64,000 bases of DNA from Eilatimonas milleporae (GCF_003688555.1 NZ_REFR01000017.1:62001-126000), one strand, 5' to 3'; shown: positions 8,107 to 16,932, numbered from the stretch's first letter. Numbers and translations: made by a program. Notes: generated from the sequence alone by a model not told the origin.

Positions 8107-8961
8107 ATGCCCACCGACCGCGACACGGCTGCGTTTCGTCCCAGACGGTCGCTGCTTTTTGTACCGGCCAGCCGGCCCGACCGCTTTGAAAAAGCGGCCC
8201 GCTCCGGTGCGGACATGGTGTGCATCGATCTGGAAGATGCCGTGCCGCCGTCCGGAAAGGCCGGTGCCCGCGATGCTGTTGGCGCCTATCTGTCAGGACG
8301 GTCACAGGCCGAAGGGGAGGCGGAGACGGGTGTACGCCTGAACGGTGTGCATACGCTGGACGGCTGCCGGGATGTGCTGGCCCTGGCCCCGGTTCTTGCG
8401 CAGGCCGATTTCGTCATGGTGCCGAAGGTGTCCTGCCGCCACGATCTGGATCTCATAGTGGATTGGCTGGGGGCCGGTATCGGACTTGTCCCTGTGATTG
8501 AAAGCGCGCGCGGGCTTGAAAACGCCGCCGATATCCTCCGGCACCCCAACTGTATCGCCGGTCTGTTCGGCGGTGCCGATTACAGCGCCGATGTGGGCGT
8601 GACGCTGGACTGGGACCCGTTGATGTTTGCAAGGGCGCGGCTTGCCAATGCGGCGGCCGGTGCCGGTGTTTTGATGATCGATGTGCCGTATCTGGATATC
8701 GCGGACGAGGCCGGGCTGGCTGCGGAAACGCGCCGTGTCCGGGCGCTTGGCCTGCATGCCCGCGCGGCCATACACCCCAAGCAGATTGCGGCCATTCACG
8801 ATGCTTTCCGGCCCGACACCGAGGAGGTCGCGCAGGCCCGCAGGGTGGTGGCGGCTTTTGAAAGCGGCGATGGCGGGGCCGCCCTTCTTGACGGCAAACT
8901 GATCGAGAGGCCCGTGATCCTCGCGGCCCGGCGCACACTGGTTCTGGCTGACGCGACCTGA
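8107..8961 (+). CDS. HpcH/HpaI aldolase / CitE-like CoA-ester lyase
   Basis: A 284-residue TIM-barrel lyase of the CitE family. It shows RSLLFVPASRPDRFEKA, MVCIDLEDAVPPSGK, GLVPVIESARGLENA, LFGGADYSADVG and AAIHPKQIAAIHDAF, which carry the magnesium-binding glutamate and aspartate and the CoA contacts. Homologues cleave malyl-CoA, beta-methylmalyl-CoA or citramalyl-CoA into acetyl- or propionyl-CoA plus glyoxylate or pyruvate. It starts a plus-strand run with a MaoC hydratase, an acyl-CoA dehydrogenase and a CoA transferase, so it is likely the carbon-carbon-bond-breaking step. The exact hydroxyacyl-CoA cannot be chosen from sequence alone. Confidence 0.88.
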   Translation: MPTDRDTAAFRPRRSLLFVPASRPDRFEKAARSGADMVCIDLEDAVPPSGKAGARDAVGAYLSGRSQAEGEAETGVRLNGVHTLDGCRDVLALAPVLAQADFVMVPKVSCRHDLDLIVDWLGAGIGLVPVIESARGLENAADILRHPNCIAGLFGGADYSADVGVTLDWDPLMFARARLANAAAGAGVLMIDVPYLDIADEAGLAAETRRVRALGLHARAAIHPKQIAAIHDAFRPDTEEVAQARRVVAAFESGDGGAALLDGKLIERPVILAARRTLVLADAT

Positions 8962-8988
8962 GTCAGCCCAAGGGGGAGATCAAGCGAC

Positions 8989-9510
8989 ATGGTGCAGAAC
9001 TGGAAGGATGTGGGACCGCAGCGTTACCGCGAAACCTTTGGCCGTTATTTCGAGGATTTCACCGTCGGCGACATTTACGAACACCGTCCGGGGAAAACCG
9101 TGACCGAGTATGACAACCACCTGTTTACCCTGTTGTCCCTCAACACGCACCCCATGCATTTTGACGCCGAATTCGCCAAGGAGTCCGAGTTCAAACAGAA
9201 TCTCGTCGTCTCCCCCTATACCCTTGCCCTGTTGATCGGCATGTCGGTCACCGATGTCAGCCAGAAGGCCATTGCCAATCTGGGTATGGACGAAGTCAGA
9301 TTTACCGCTCCGGTTTTTGCCGGCGATACGCTGTACGCCGAAAGCGAGGTTCTGGCGAAGCGGGAGAGCAAATCGCGCCCCGGACAGGGGGTCGTCACCA
9401 TCCGCACGGTTGGCAGGAACCAAAAGGATGAAACCGTCTGTACCTTTCTGCGTAACATGCTGATCCCGGCGCGCGGCCAGGCGGTTGAAGACAAAAATCC
9501 GCGATACTGA
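8989..9510 (+). CDS. MaoC-family (R)-enoyl-CoA hydratase-like protein
   Basis: A 173-residue hot-dog-fold hydratase with the MaoC signature FTVGDIYEHRPGKTVTEYDNH, then NTHPMHFDAEFA, which supplies the catalytic aspartate and histidine of hydratase 2. A GGGGGAG ribosome site precedes the ATG, 27 bases after the lyase gene. The family includes mesaconyl-CoA and itaconyl-CoA hydratases, whose products are the substrates of CitE-type lyases. The direct pairing with a CitE-like gene favours such a role here over polyhydroxyalkanoate supply. Confidence 0.87.
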   Translation: MVQNWKDVGPQRYRETFGRYFEDFTVGDIYEHRPGKTVTEYDNHLFTLLSLNTHPMHFDAEFAKESEFKQNLVVSPYTLALLIGMSVTDVSQKAIANLGMDEVRFTAPVFAGDTLYAESEVLAKRESKSRPGQGVVTIRTVGRNQKDETVCTFLRNMLIPARGQAVEDKNPRY

Positions 9511-9545
9511 TTCCATTTCGGTCCAACAGGTGAAAGGTCACGGCG

Positions 9546-10739
9546 ATGACACAGGATGATGCAGGTCTGTCGGATTTCGAGGAAACCGCAATTCTCGACC
9601 AGATCGAAAAATGGCTGGAACGGGATGTCCGTCCCCATGTGATGCGCCTGGAGCATGCGGACGAATACCCCCATGCCATGGTCGAACAGATGAAGGAATT
9701 CGGGCTGTTCGGCGCGACCATCTCGCCGGACTATGGCGGGCTGGGCCTTTCGGCGACCACATATTCCCGTATCGTCACGAAGATTGCCGAATGCTGGATG
9801 TCCCTGTCCGGTATTTTCAATTCGCACCTGATGATGGCCACCATCGTCGAGAAGTTCGGCACAGATTTCCAGAAGGACTACTGGCTGCCCAAATTCGTCA
9901 CCGGCGAAGTGCGCGGCGGTCTCGGTCTGACGGAACCGGACGCCGGCACCGACCTTCAGGGTATCCGGACCGTGGCGCGCCGCGAGGGCGACGATTATGT
10001 CATCAACGGCAGCAAAACCTGGATTTCCAACGGCATTGAAGGCGGTGCCGTGGCCCTTCTGGTCAAAACCGACCCGTCGGCAAGCCCCGCGCGGGCCGGC
10101 ATGTCCATGTTCATCGCGCCGAAGGCGGACCCGGACACCGGCGGGCCACACTCCGGTTTCGAGACAGGCAGGAAGCTGGAAAAGCTGGGCTATAAGGGGA
10201 TCGATTCGGCCGAGCTCATCTTTCAGGACTACCGGCTCGATGCCAAACGCCACCTGGTGGGCGGCGAGGAAGGCAAGGGGTTTTACATGGCCGTGGGCGG
10301 GCTTGAACTGGGGCGTATCAATATCGCCGCCCGCTCCGTCGGCATCGCCCAGCGCGCCCTGTCCGAAAGCGTGGCCTACGCCAGGGAACGCAAGACCTTC
10401 GGCAAGCCCATCGCCGAACATCAGGCCATACAGCTCAAACTGGGGGAAATGGCGGCCCGCACCCGCGCGGCCAAGCTGCTGACGGAGGACGCGGCCCGCG
10501 CCTATGATGCCGGCGAACGGTGCGACATGGAAGCGGGCATGGCGAAATATTTCGCCTCGGAAACGGCGGTGGAAAATGCTCTGGAGGCCATGCGCATTCA
10601 CGGTGGATACGGCTATTCCAAGGAATATCACATCGAACGCCTGTACAGGGACGCACCGCTGATGTGCATCGGCGAGGGCACCAATGAAATGCAGCGCATC
10701 ATCATCGCCAAACAGCTTGTCGCGCGCAGCCAGGCATAG
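9546..10739 (+). CDS. Acyl-CoA dehydrogenase
   Basis: A 397-residue FAD-dependent acyl-CoA dehydrogenase. The family blocks GLGLTEPDAGTDLQG, WISNG, ARERKTFGKPIAEHQAIQ and RIHGGYGYSKEYHIERLYRDA are all present. The catalytic base is the glutamate of IGEGTNEMQ near residue 376. It would oxidise an acyl-CoA to the 2,3-enoyl-CoA and pass electrons to ETF. It lies 35 bases after the MaoC gene and 12 bases before a CoA transferase, so it should supply the unsaturated CoA ester for the hydratase. Methylsuccinyl-CoA, glutaryl-CoA or another short dicarboxylyl-CoA fits the context, but this is inference. Confidence 0.92.
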   Translation: MTQDDAGLSDFEETAILDQIEKWLERDVRPHVMRLEHADEYPHAMVEQMKEFGLFGATISPDYGGLGLSATTYSRIVTKIAECWMSLSGIFNSHLMMATIVEKFGTDFQKDYWLPKFVTGEVRGGLGLTEPDAGTDLQGIRTVARREGDDYVINGSKTWISNGIEGGAVALLVKTDPSASPARAGMSMFIAPKADPDTGGPHSGFETGRKLEKLGYKGIDSAELIFQDYRLDAKRHLVGGEEGKGFYMAVGGLELGRINIAARSVGIAQRALSESVAYARERKTFGKPIAEHQAIQLKLGEMAARTRAAKLLTEDAARAYDAGERCDMEAGMAKYFASETAVENALEAMRIHGGYGYSKEYHIERLYRDAPLMCIGEGTNEMQRIIIAKQLVARSQA

Positions 10740-10751
10740 GGGTTTTCCGTC

Positions 10752-11891
10752 ATGAAGCTGGAAGGCGTGAAAGTCCTCGATATGTCGAGCTTTTTACCGG
10801 GACCGCACCTGACCATGATGATGGCCGACCACGGCGCCGACGTCATCATGGTGGAAGTTGCCAACGGCACGGGCGAGCCGGCCCGCGCCATCGGTGACAG
10901 AGCCGCCGACGGAACCACCGTATGGTTCCGCAACATCGCGCGCGGCAAGCGGGCGGTCGCCCTCAATCTTAAAGAGACGGACGACCATGCCCGTTTCATG
11001 GCGCTGGCGGCGGACGCCGACGTTCTGGTCGAAGCCTTTCGCCCCGGTGTGACGGCACGGCTGGGCGTGGATTATGATGCGGTGCGCGCGGTCAATCCGG
11101 GCATCGTCTATTGTTCCATTTCCGCCTTTGGCCAGTCCGGTCCGCTCCGCGACCGGCCGGCCCATGACATCGCCATACAGGCGCTGGCCGGAACGGTCGA
11201 CCTGAACCGCGGACTGACGGACGGCAAACCGGCCATGCCCAACATACCGGCGGCCGACATGGCGGCGTCCCTTATGGCCCTGTCCGGGATACTGATGGCA
11301 CTTTACCGGCGCACGGAGACGGGTCGGGGCGATTATCTGGACATGTCCATGTATGATGCCGTGTTAAGCTGGACGGCCAATGTCACCGGCCCGGTCTTCG
11401 CCCACGACCGCGCGCCGCAGCCTGAAATCATGCGGTCTTTCGGCGGCGCGGCGATGTACAGCATCTACGAAACCTCGGATGGAAAATTCCTGGTCCTTGG
11501 CGGCTCCGAACCCAAATTCGCCCGCACTCTGCTGCAGGCGTTGGACAGGGAGGATCTGCTGCCTTTGGCCGGCAGGGAACCGGGACCGGAACAGGACCCG
11601 CTTAAGGAGTTTTTCCGCGAAACCTTCGGCGCCTGTCCGCTGGCGGACTGGATCCGCTTTCTGTCCCCGCTCGACATATGCTGGGCGCCCGTGCAGTCCC
11701 TGAAGGACGCCTTTGCCGCCCCCCACACACTGGCCCGTGCCATGCGGCTGGACGATGCGGACGGCAACCCGCACATCGGCGTGCCGATCCGTTTCGCGGA
11801 AGAACCGGCCAGGCCCGGTTTCGATCTGCCCCCTTACCGCGAAACCGATGCCGGACCGATGCCCAGGTTCGGCAAAAGGTCCGCGTCCTGA
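10752..11891 (+). CDS. CaiB/BaiF (class III) CoA transferase, second copy
   Basis: A 379-residue class III CoA transferase starting MKLEGVKVLDMSSFLPGPHLTMMMADHGADVIMVE, with RGKRAVALNLK, ADVLVEAFRPGV and SAFGQSGPLRDRPAHDI. The catalytic aspartate is expected in the NIPAADMAASL segment. It is clearly diverged from the copy at 5782-6939, so this is not a recent duplication. It ends the lyase-hydratase-dehydrogenase run and is separated by a single gap of 12 bases from the dehydrogenase. Having two CoA transferases suggests two acids are activated, or that one enzyme recycles CoA from a product ester. Confidence 0.9.
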   Translation: MKLEGVKVLDMSSFLPGPHLTMMMADHGADVIMVEVANGTGEPARAIGDRAADGTTVWFRNIARGKRAVALNLKETDDHARFMALAADADVLVEAFRPGVTARLGVDYDAVRAVNPGIVYCSISAFGQSGPLRDRPAHDIAIQALAGTVDLNRGLTDGKPAMPNIPAADMAASLMALSGILMALYRRTETGRGDYLDMSMYDAVLSWTANVTGPVFAHDRAPQPEIMRSFGGAAMYSIYETSDGKFLVLGGSEPKFARTLLQALDREDLLPLAGREPGPEQDPLKEFFRETFGACPLADWIRFLSPLDICWAPVQSLKDAFAAPHTLARAMRLDDADGNPHIGVPIRFAEEPARPGFDLPPYRETDAGPMPRFGKRSAS

Positions 11892-11916
11892 AACCCGTGC
11901 CGGCGGCCGGAACGCC

Positions 11917-12567
11917 CTACCCGCGCGAATAGATGATGATGGACAGATAAACCGCGGGCAGGCGGTCCAGCGTTTCCGGGCCGTGCGCGGCGGCGGAATC
12001 GAACAGCAGCGCGTCGCCTTCTTTCATCGCATAAACGGTATCGCCGTGCCGGTAGCCGACGGACCCGCTCAGCATATAAATGAATTCCATGCCCTCATGC
12101 TGGAACCCGGCATAGGGTGTCGCATCCTCGGCCAGTGTGATCAGATAGGGCTCCACCGCGGTGTCCCCGGACAGGGTGGCGCCCAGCACCTGATACTGGT
12201 GACCCACCCTGGTACCGCGCCGGTCGATTTTCACGCCTTCGCCCGCCGGCACAAAGGAACAGTCCCGCCGTTCGTCAAATTCTGTAAACAGCCGGCTGAT
12301 CGGCACTTTGAGGCCGCGCGCCAGCTTTTCAAGTGTGGCGAGGGACGGGCTGATTTGTCCGTTTTCGACCTTGCTCAGCATGGCGACGGATACGCCGGCG
12401 ACCGCGGCCAGTTCCCCCACCGTCAGATGAAGCTGTTTCCGTAGCTTGCGCACCGTGGTGCCGATGGCTTGCTCTATCGCCGGCGCGGAGCGGCTTTCCG
12501 GGGCGTTGGACGATGTCCGGTAGACGCTGTCCCGGTCAACCGTCGCCTGTTTTGTCTTGCGGTTCAT
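11917..12567 (-). CDS. XRE-family regulator with C-terminal cupin domain
   Basis: A 216-residue regulator: helix-turn-helix at about residues 36-92 (VRKLRKQLHLTVGELAAVAG, SVAMLSKVENGQISPSLATL) and a cupin at about 135-215 (HEGMEFIYMLSGSV, MKEGDALLFDS, HGPETL). The architecture is that of PuuR-type repressors, which often control amine and amino-acid catabolism with a small ligand in the cupin. It is convergent with the CoA transferase and divergent from the nine-gene methylamine-type operon, which makes it the likely local regulator of that operon. An AGCAGGA ribosome site precedes the start at 12567. Confidence 0.9.
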   Translation of the reverse strand: MNRKTKQATVDRDSVYRTSSNAPESRSAPAIEQAIGTTVRKLRKQLHLTVGELAAVAGVSVAMLSKVENGQISPSLATLEKLARGLKVPISRLFTEFDERRDCSFVPAGEGVKIDRRGTRVGHQYQVLGATLSGDTAVEPYLITLAEDATPYAGFQHEGMEFIYMLSGSVGYRHGDTVYAMKEGDALLFDSAAAHGPETLDRLPAVYLSIIIYSRG

Positions 12568-12625
12568 GACGGGGTTTTCCTGCTCTCTTTAAACGCTTCT
12601 ACATCGCCTCAGGCGTTGGCGCAAA

Positions 12626-12640
12626 TTTCTTATTAAGAAA
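12626..12640. promoter_or_regulatory. 15-base palindrome in the divergent cupin regulator/mgsA promoter
   Basis: TTTCTTATTAAGAAA is a perfect inverted repeat around a single T, 17 bases upstream of the mgsA -35 element and 59 bases upstream of the regulator start. It is a good candidate operator for the XRE-cupin protein. No second copy was noticed elsewhere in the window. Confidence 0.45.
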
Positions 12641-12656
12641 AAAATTATCTTCTGGA

Positions 12657-12685
12657 TTGACATTTTTCGATGATATCGATTAACT
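12657..12685 (+). promoter_or_regulatory. Sigma70-type promoter of the mgs-gma-mgd operon
   Basis: TTGACA at 12657-12662 is a perfect -35 element. TTAACT at 12680-12685 lies 17 bases further on as the -10 element. The predicted start of transcription is about 20 bases before the mgsA ATG and its GGGAGG ribosome site. Confidence 0.6.
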
Positions 12686-12710
12686 CGCATATGTCGGGGA
12701 GGGTAGATGC

Positions 12711-13580
12711 ATGTGCGGAATTGTCGGACTTTTCGCCAAAACACCGAAATATGAAGGCCGGCTCGGCACCCTTCTGGCCGGCATGCTGGAAACCATGAGC
12801 GAACGCGGACCCGACAGTGCCGGGTTCGCCGTCTATTCCGGCGGGGATGACGGCATGCTCAAGCTGACCGTGCGCCCGGCGGATGCCGAACCGCTGCCGG
12901 CCTTTGCCGAGACATACGCCCCCAGGCGCTGTGGCAGCCACGCGGTTCTGACGGTGCCTTTGGACGAAAGCGAAACGGTGATCGCCGCGCTGAATGAGGC
13001 CGGAGCCGCCGTCGTCGGCATCGGCAAACGGATGGAACTGTATAAGGGTATCGGCTTGCCCGCCGCCGTGGCCGAGGAATTCGACCTGTCCCGGATGACG
13101 GGAACGCACGGGCTGGGACATACCCGGATGGCAACGGAATCCGCCGTGACGACCGACGGCGCCCATCCTTTCAATACGGGTCCGGATTTATGCCTTGTCC
13201 ATAACGGGTCGCTGTCCAACCACGCTTCCCTGCGCCGGCGCCTCCGGTCCGAGGGGATTGCCTTCCAGACGGATAATGATTCGGAAGTGGCGGCCGGTTA
13301 TCTCACCTGGTGCCTGAACCGGGGTATGAGCCTGAAACAGGCCCTGGATCGGGCGCTTGAAGATCTGGACGGCTTTTTCACCTTTGTGGTCGGAACGGAA
13401 AGCGGGTTCGGCGTACTGCGTGACGCCATCGCCTGCAAACCGGCGGTCATGGCCGAGACCGGGGATTTGATCGCCTTCGGTTCGGAATACCGCGCCCTGG
13501 CCGGGCTGCCCGGTATCGACACGGCACGGGTGTGGGAGCCGGAACCGGCAACCGTTTATTTTTGGGAGCGGGCCGCATGA
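12711..13580 (+). CDS. mgsA: N-methylglutamate synthase subunit A (class II amidotransferase, GlxB-like)
   Basis: A 289-residue Ntn-type glutamine amidotransferase that starts MCGIVGLFAKTP, placing the catalytic cysteine at position 2. GLGHTRMATESAV, HPFNTGPDLCLVHNGSLSNH and TDNDSEVAAGYL are the other conserved blocks of the glutamate synthase amidotransferase domain. In N-methylglutamate synthase this module is paired with MgsB and MgsC, together resembling a split glutamate synthase. The ATG follows GGGAGG and a sigma70 promoter. GlxB of other glx loci is the alternative label; the neighbouring gmaS and mgd genes favour the methylamine assignment. Confidence 0.88.
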   Translation: MCGIVGLFAKTPKYEGRLGTLLAGMLETMSERGPDSAGFAVYSGGDDGMLKLTVRPADAEPLPAFAETYAPRRCGSHAVLTVPLDESETVIAALNEAGAAVVGIGKRMELYKGIGLPAAVAEEFDLSRMTGTHGLGHTRMATESAVTTDGAHPFNTGPDLCLVHNGSLSNHASLRRRLRSEGIAFQTDNDSEVAAGYLTWCLNRGMSLKQALDRALEDLDGFFTFVVGTESGFGVLRDAIACKPAVMAETGDLIAFGSEYRALAGLPGIDTARVWEPEPATVYFWERAA

Positions 13581-14266
13581 TCGAGTTTGATCTCGCCCGG
13601 CAGACCACACGGGACCTGAACGCGGCCCTGCATGCATGGCCCTCCCGGTCGGACGGCGACGATAAAACGGTGCGGATTGTCAATCCTGGTGGCAGGCATG
13701 CCCTTGCGGTCGGTCTGAACGCCCCTGTCGATGTGGAGATCATCGGCCCTGTCGGCTATTACTGCGCCGGCATGAACCAGCACGCCAGCGTTACTGTCGC
13801 CGGGTCCGCCGGGGTCGGTATCGCCGAAAACATGATGTCCGGCCGTGTCCATGTGAAAGGCGATGTCAGCCAGTCCGCCGGCGCCACCGCCCATGGCGGT
13901 ACGCTGATCGTGGACGGCAACGCGTCGGCCCGTTGCGGCATCTCCATGAAAGGCGTCGATATTATCGTCAAGGGCTCGGTTGGTCCCATGTCCGCTTTCA
14001 TGGCGCAGGCCGGCAATCTGGTCGTCCTTGGCGACGCGGGCGAGGCGCTGGGCGATTCCCTTTACGAGGCACAGATTTTTGTGCGCGGCACGGTGAAGAG
14101 CCTGGGCGCCGACTGTGGACGGAAACCCCTGACCGGCGAGGCCCTTGCCGCCCTGCGGCGGCTTCTGGACGCGGCGGATGTGGATGCGGACCCAGGCGAT
14201 TTCAACCGCTATGGCTCCGCCCGGCGGCTTTATAATTTCCATACCGACAATGCGGGGGCCTATTGA
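13577..14266 (+). CDS. mgsB: N-methylglutamate synthase subunit B (GlxC-like, GltB C-terminal domain)
   Basis: A 229-residue protein with the repeated-glycine pattern of the beta-helix found at the C terminus of glutamate synthase (VGYYCAGMNQHASVTVAG, GVGIAENMMSGRVHVKGD, GATAHGGTLIVDGNAS, AGNLVVLGDAGEALGDS). The ATG at 13577 overlaps the mgsA stop by four bases, so a longer GTG start at 13532 is unlikely. In the split enzyme this domain holds the amidotransferase and FMN modules together. Its position between the other two subunits supports the reading. Confidence 0.88.
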   Translation: MIEFDLARQTTRDLNAALHAWPSRSDGDDKTVRIVNPGGRHALAVGLNAPVDVEIIGPVGYYCAGMNQHASVTVAGSAGVGIAENMMSGRVHVKGDVSQSAGATAHGGTLIVDGNASARCGISMKGVDIIVKGSVGPMSAFMAQAGNLVVLGDAGEALGDSLYEAQIFVRGTVKSLGADCGRKPLTGEALAALRRLLDAADVDADPGDFNRYGSARRLYNFHTDNAGAY

Positions 14267-15597
14267 TGGCGGATACAGAGCATCCCGGTACCCTCCCGCG
14301 TCATTCGGCGACTTTCGACCTCCACACCCTGTCGGAAATCCGCCGTGCCGCCGCCACCGGCATTTACGATATTCGCGGCGGCGGCGCGAAACGCCGTATT
14401 CCCTGTTTCGACGATCTGGTTTTTCTCGGTGCGTCCGTCTCCCGCTATCCGCTGGAGGGATACCGCGAAACCTGCGCGACGGATGTGGTGCTGGGCACAC
14501 GCTTCGCCAAAAAGCCCTTGCATCTGAAAACCCCCATCACCATCGCAGGGATGAGTTTCGGGTCCCTGTCCGCCCCCGCCAAGGAGGCGTTGGGGCGCGG
14601 TGCGTCCATTGCCGGCACGTCCACCACGACCGGCGACGGCGGTATGACACCGGAAGAACGGCACCATTCGACGCTTCTGGTCTATCAGTATCTGCCGTCG
14701 CGCTACGGGATGAATCCGGATGATCTGCGTAAGGCCGACGCCATCGAGATCGTCGTCGGCCAGGGGGCCAAGCCGGGCGGCGGTGGCATGCTGCTGGGGC
14801 AGAAAATCTCGGACAGGGTGGCCGAAATGCGCACTCTGCCGAAAGGGATCGACCAGCGTTCGGCCTGCCGTCATCCCGATTGGACCGGTCCGGACGATCT
14901 TGAAATCAAGATCGAGGAACTGCGCGAAATCACCGACTGGGAAAAGCCTGTCTATGTAAAAGTGGGGGCGACGCGGCCCTATTATGACGTGACGCTGGCG
15001 GTCAAGGCCGGCGCGGACGTCATTGTCCTGGATGGCATGCAGGGCGGCACCGCCGCGACACAGGACGTGTTTATCGAACATGTGGGCATTCCCACCCTGG
15101 CCGCCATCCGCCCTGCCGTCCGCGCCCTGGAAGACCTGGGCATGCACCGTCAGGTGCAGCTTATCGTCTCCGGCGGGATCCGCAGCGGCGCCGATGTGGC
15201 CAAGGCGCTCGCCCTCGGGGCGGACGCCGTGTCCCTCGGCACGGCGGCTCTGGTCGCCATAGGTGACAATGACCCGAAGTGGGAGGCCGAGTATCAGGCG
15301 CTCGGCACCACTGCCGGGGCGTATGACGACTGGCAGGACGGGCGTGATCCCGCCGGTATCAGCACACAGGACCCGGCGCTGGCCGCGCGGCTGGACCCGA
15401 TCGCGGCCGGGCGCCGGCTGGCCAATTATCTCTCCGTTCTGACGATGGAAACCCAGACCATCGCGCGGGCCTGCGGCAAAAGCCATGTGCGCAATCTGGA
15501 ACCCGAAGATCTCGCCGCGCTGACCGTGGAAGCCGCCGCCATGGCCGGGATACCGCTGGCCGGTACCGACTGGATACCCGGACGATCCGACGGCTGA
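14266..15597 (+). CDS. mgsC: N-methylglutamate synthase subunit C (FMN-binding glutamate synthase domain)
   Basis: A 443-residue FMN-dependent glutamate synthase domain. Conserved stretches are ITIAGMSFGSLSAPAKEALGRGA, VVGQGAKPGGGGMLLGQKI, VYVKVGATRPYYDVTLAVKAGADVIVLDG and VSGGIRSGADVAKALALGADAVSLG, followed by IARACGKSHVRNLEPEDL. In the N-methylglutamate pathway it joins methylamine or the methylamide group to 2-oxoglutarate-derived carbon. The start ATG overlaps the mgsB stop codon (TGATG). It is closely related to GlxD and to archaeal-type glutamate synthases, so context carries part of the assignment. Confidence 0.88.
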   Translation: MADTEHPGTLPRHSATFDLHTLSEIRRAAATGIYDIRGGGAKRRIPCFDDLVFLGASVSRYPLEGYRETCATDVVLGTRFAKKPLHLKTPITIAGMSFGSLSAPAKEALGRGASIAGTSTTTGDGGMTPEERHHSTLLVYQYLPSRYGMNPDDLRKADAIEIVVGQGAKPGGGGMLLGQKISDRVAEMRTLPKGIDQRSACRHPDWTGPDDLEIKIEELREITDWEKPVYVKVGATRPYYDVTLAVKAGADVIVLDGMQGGTAATQDVFIEHVGIPTLAAIRPAVRALEDLGMHRQVQLIVSGGIRSGADVAKALALGADAVSLGTAALVAIGDNDPKWEAEYQALGTTAGAYDDWQDGRDPAGISTQDPALAARLDPIAAGRRLANYLSVLTMETQTIARACGKSHVRNLEPEDLAALTVEAAAMAGIPLAGTDWIPGRSDG

Positions 15598-15621
15598 GGG
15601 AAATAATAAGGGGGAGGACAC

Positions 15622-16932
15622 ATGGCAACGCCGCTTAAGGACATGGCCGAAGAAAAGGGCATCAAATATTTCCTGATCTCTTTCACCGACCTGTTCGGGG
15701 TGCAACGGTCCAAGCTGGTGCCGGCCGCCGCCGTGGATGGCATGACCGCAACCGGTGCCGGCTTCGCGGGCTTTGCCGCCTGGCTTGACCTCAGTCCGGC
15801 CGATACGGACATGTTCGCCGTGCCCGATACCGGTACCATCATCCCGCTGCCCTGGAAACCGGAGGTGGCCTGGATGCCGGCGGATCCGGTCATGTCCGGC
15901 AGGCCCCTGTCCCATGCACCACGCAATGTGCTGAAACGCATGATCGCCGCTGCCGCGGATATGGGCTTTGATTTCAAGACCGGCGTGGAATGCGAATATT
16001 TTTTGCTGGATGCCTCCGGCAACGCCCTGTCCGATCCGCACGATACCCAGTCCAAGCCCTGCTATGACCAGCAGGCTTTGCTCAGGCGCTATGACGTCAT
16101 TGCGGAAATCGGCGATGCCATGCAGACCCTCGGATGGCGCCCGTATCAAAGCGATCATGAAGATGCCAACGGCCAGTTTGAAATGAATTGGGAATATGAC
16201 CATGCGCTGATCACGGCGGACCGGCACGCCTTTTTCAAATTCATGGTCAGGTCCATCGCCGAAAAACACGGCCTGCGCGCGACCTTCATGCCCAAACCCT
16301 TCGCGCATCTGACCGGCAACGGCTGTCATGTGCATGCCTCGCTCTGGTCCGGAAAGGATGGGACCAATTTGTTCGAGGACGCGGGCGGCGACCTGGGCCT
16401 GTCGCGTCTGGCCTATCATTTCATCGGCGGCCTTATGCGGTCCGCCCGCGGCCTGACGGCACTGAGCAATCCGGCGGTGAACAGTTACAAACGGATCAAC
16501 GCGCCCCATACGGCGTCCGGTGCGACATGGTCCCCCAACACCATCAGTTACAGCGGCAACAACCGCACCCATATGATCCGCATTCCCGACCCCGGTCGGA
16601 TCGAGTTGCGGCTCGGCGACGGGGCGGCCAATCCCTATCTTCTGCCCGCGGGGATGCTGGCGGCCGGTCTTGACGGTATTGCCAATGAACGGGACCCCGG
16701 CACGCGGCTGGACATCAATATGTACGAAGTGGATGACCGGTCGGAATACGCCGACAGGAAACTGCCGATGAACCTGCTCGACGCCCTCCGGGCTTTGAAG
16801 GACTGCCCCGTCCTGACGGCAGCATTCGGCCCGGATTTCATTGCCGCTTACGACAAGCTGAAAATGACGGAATGGAACGCCTACGCCCGTCATCTGACGG
16901 ATTGGGAGCGGCAAAATACCCTGGACTGTTAA
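15622..16932 (+). CDS. gmaS: Gamma-glutamylmethylamide synthetase (glutamine synthetase-like)
   Basis: A 436-residue member of the glutamine synthetase fold. The N-terminal beta-grasp is followed by the catalytic domain with GVECEYFLLD, NGQFEMNW, LTGNGCHVHASLW, NPAVNSYKRINAP and RIELRLGDGAANPYLLPAGMLAAGLDGI. It would ligate methylamine to glutamate with ATP. A GGGGGAGG ribosome site precedes the ATG, 24 bases after mgsC. Ordinary glutamine synthetase I has about 470 residues and an adenylylation loop; this protein belongs to the shorter GlnT/GmaS-like group. The specificity for methylamine is inferred from the mgs and mgd neighbours. Confidence 0.87.
   Translation: MATPLKDMAEEKGIKYFLISFTDLFGVQRSKLVPAAAVDGMTATGAGFAGFAAWLDLSPADTDMFAVPDTGTIIPLPWKPEVAWMPADPVMSGRPLSHAPRNVLKRMIAAAADMGFDFKTGVECEYFLLDASGNALSDPHDTQSKPCYDQQALLRRYDVIAEIGDAMQTLGWRPYQSDHEDANGQFEMNWEYDHALITADRHAFFKFMVRSIAEKHGLRATFMPKPFAHLTGNGCHVHASLWSGKDGTNLFEDAGGDLGLSRLAYHFIGGLMRSARGLTALSNPAVNSYKRINAPHTASGATWSPNTISYSGNNRTHMIRIPDPGRIELRLGDGAANPYLLPAGMLAAGLDGIANERDPGTRLDINMYEVDDRSEYADRKLPMNLLDALRALKDCPVLTAAFGPDFIAAYDKLKMTEWNAYARHLTDWERQNTLDC

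Noticed and set aside
14260-16914. 884-codon minus-strand frame opposite mgsC and gmaS
   Set aside because: Both genes on the plus strand show full family motifs; the antisense frame has no recognisable domain and is explained by codon bias.
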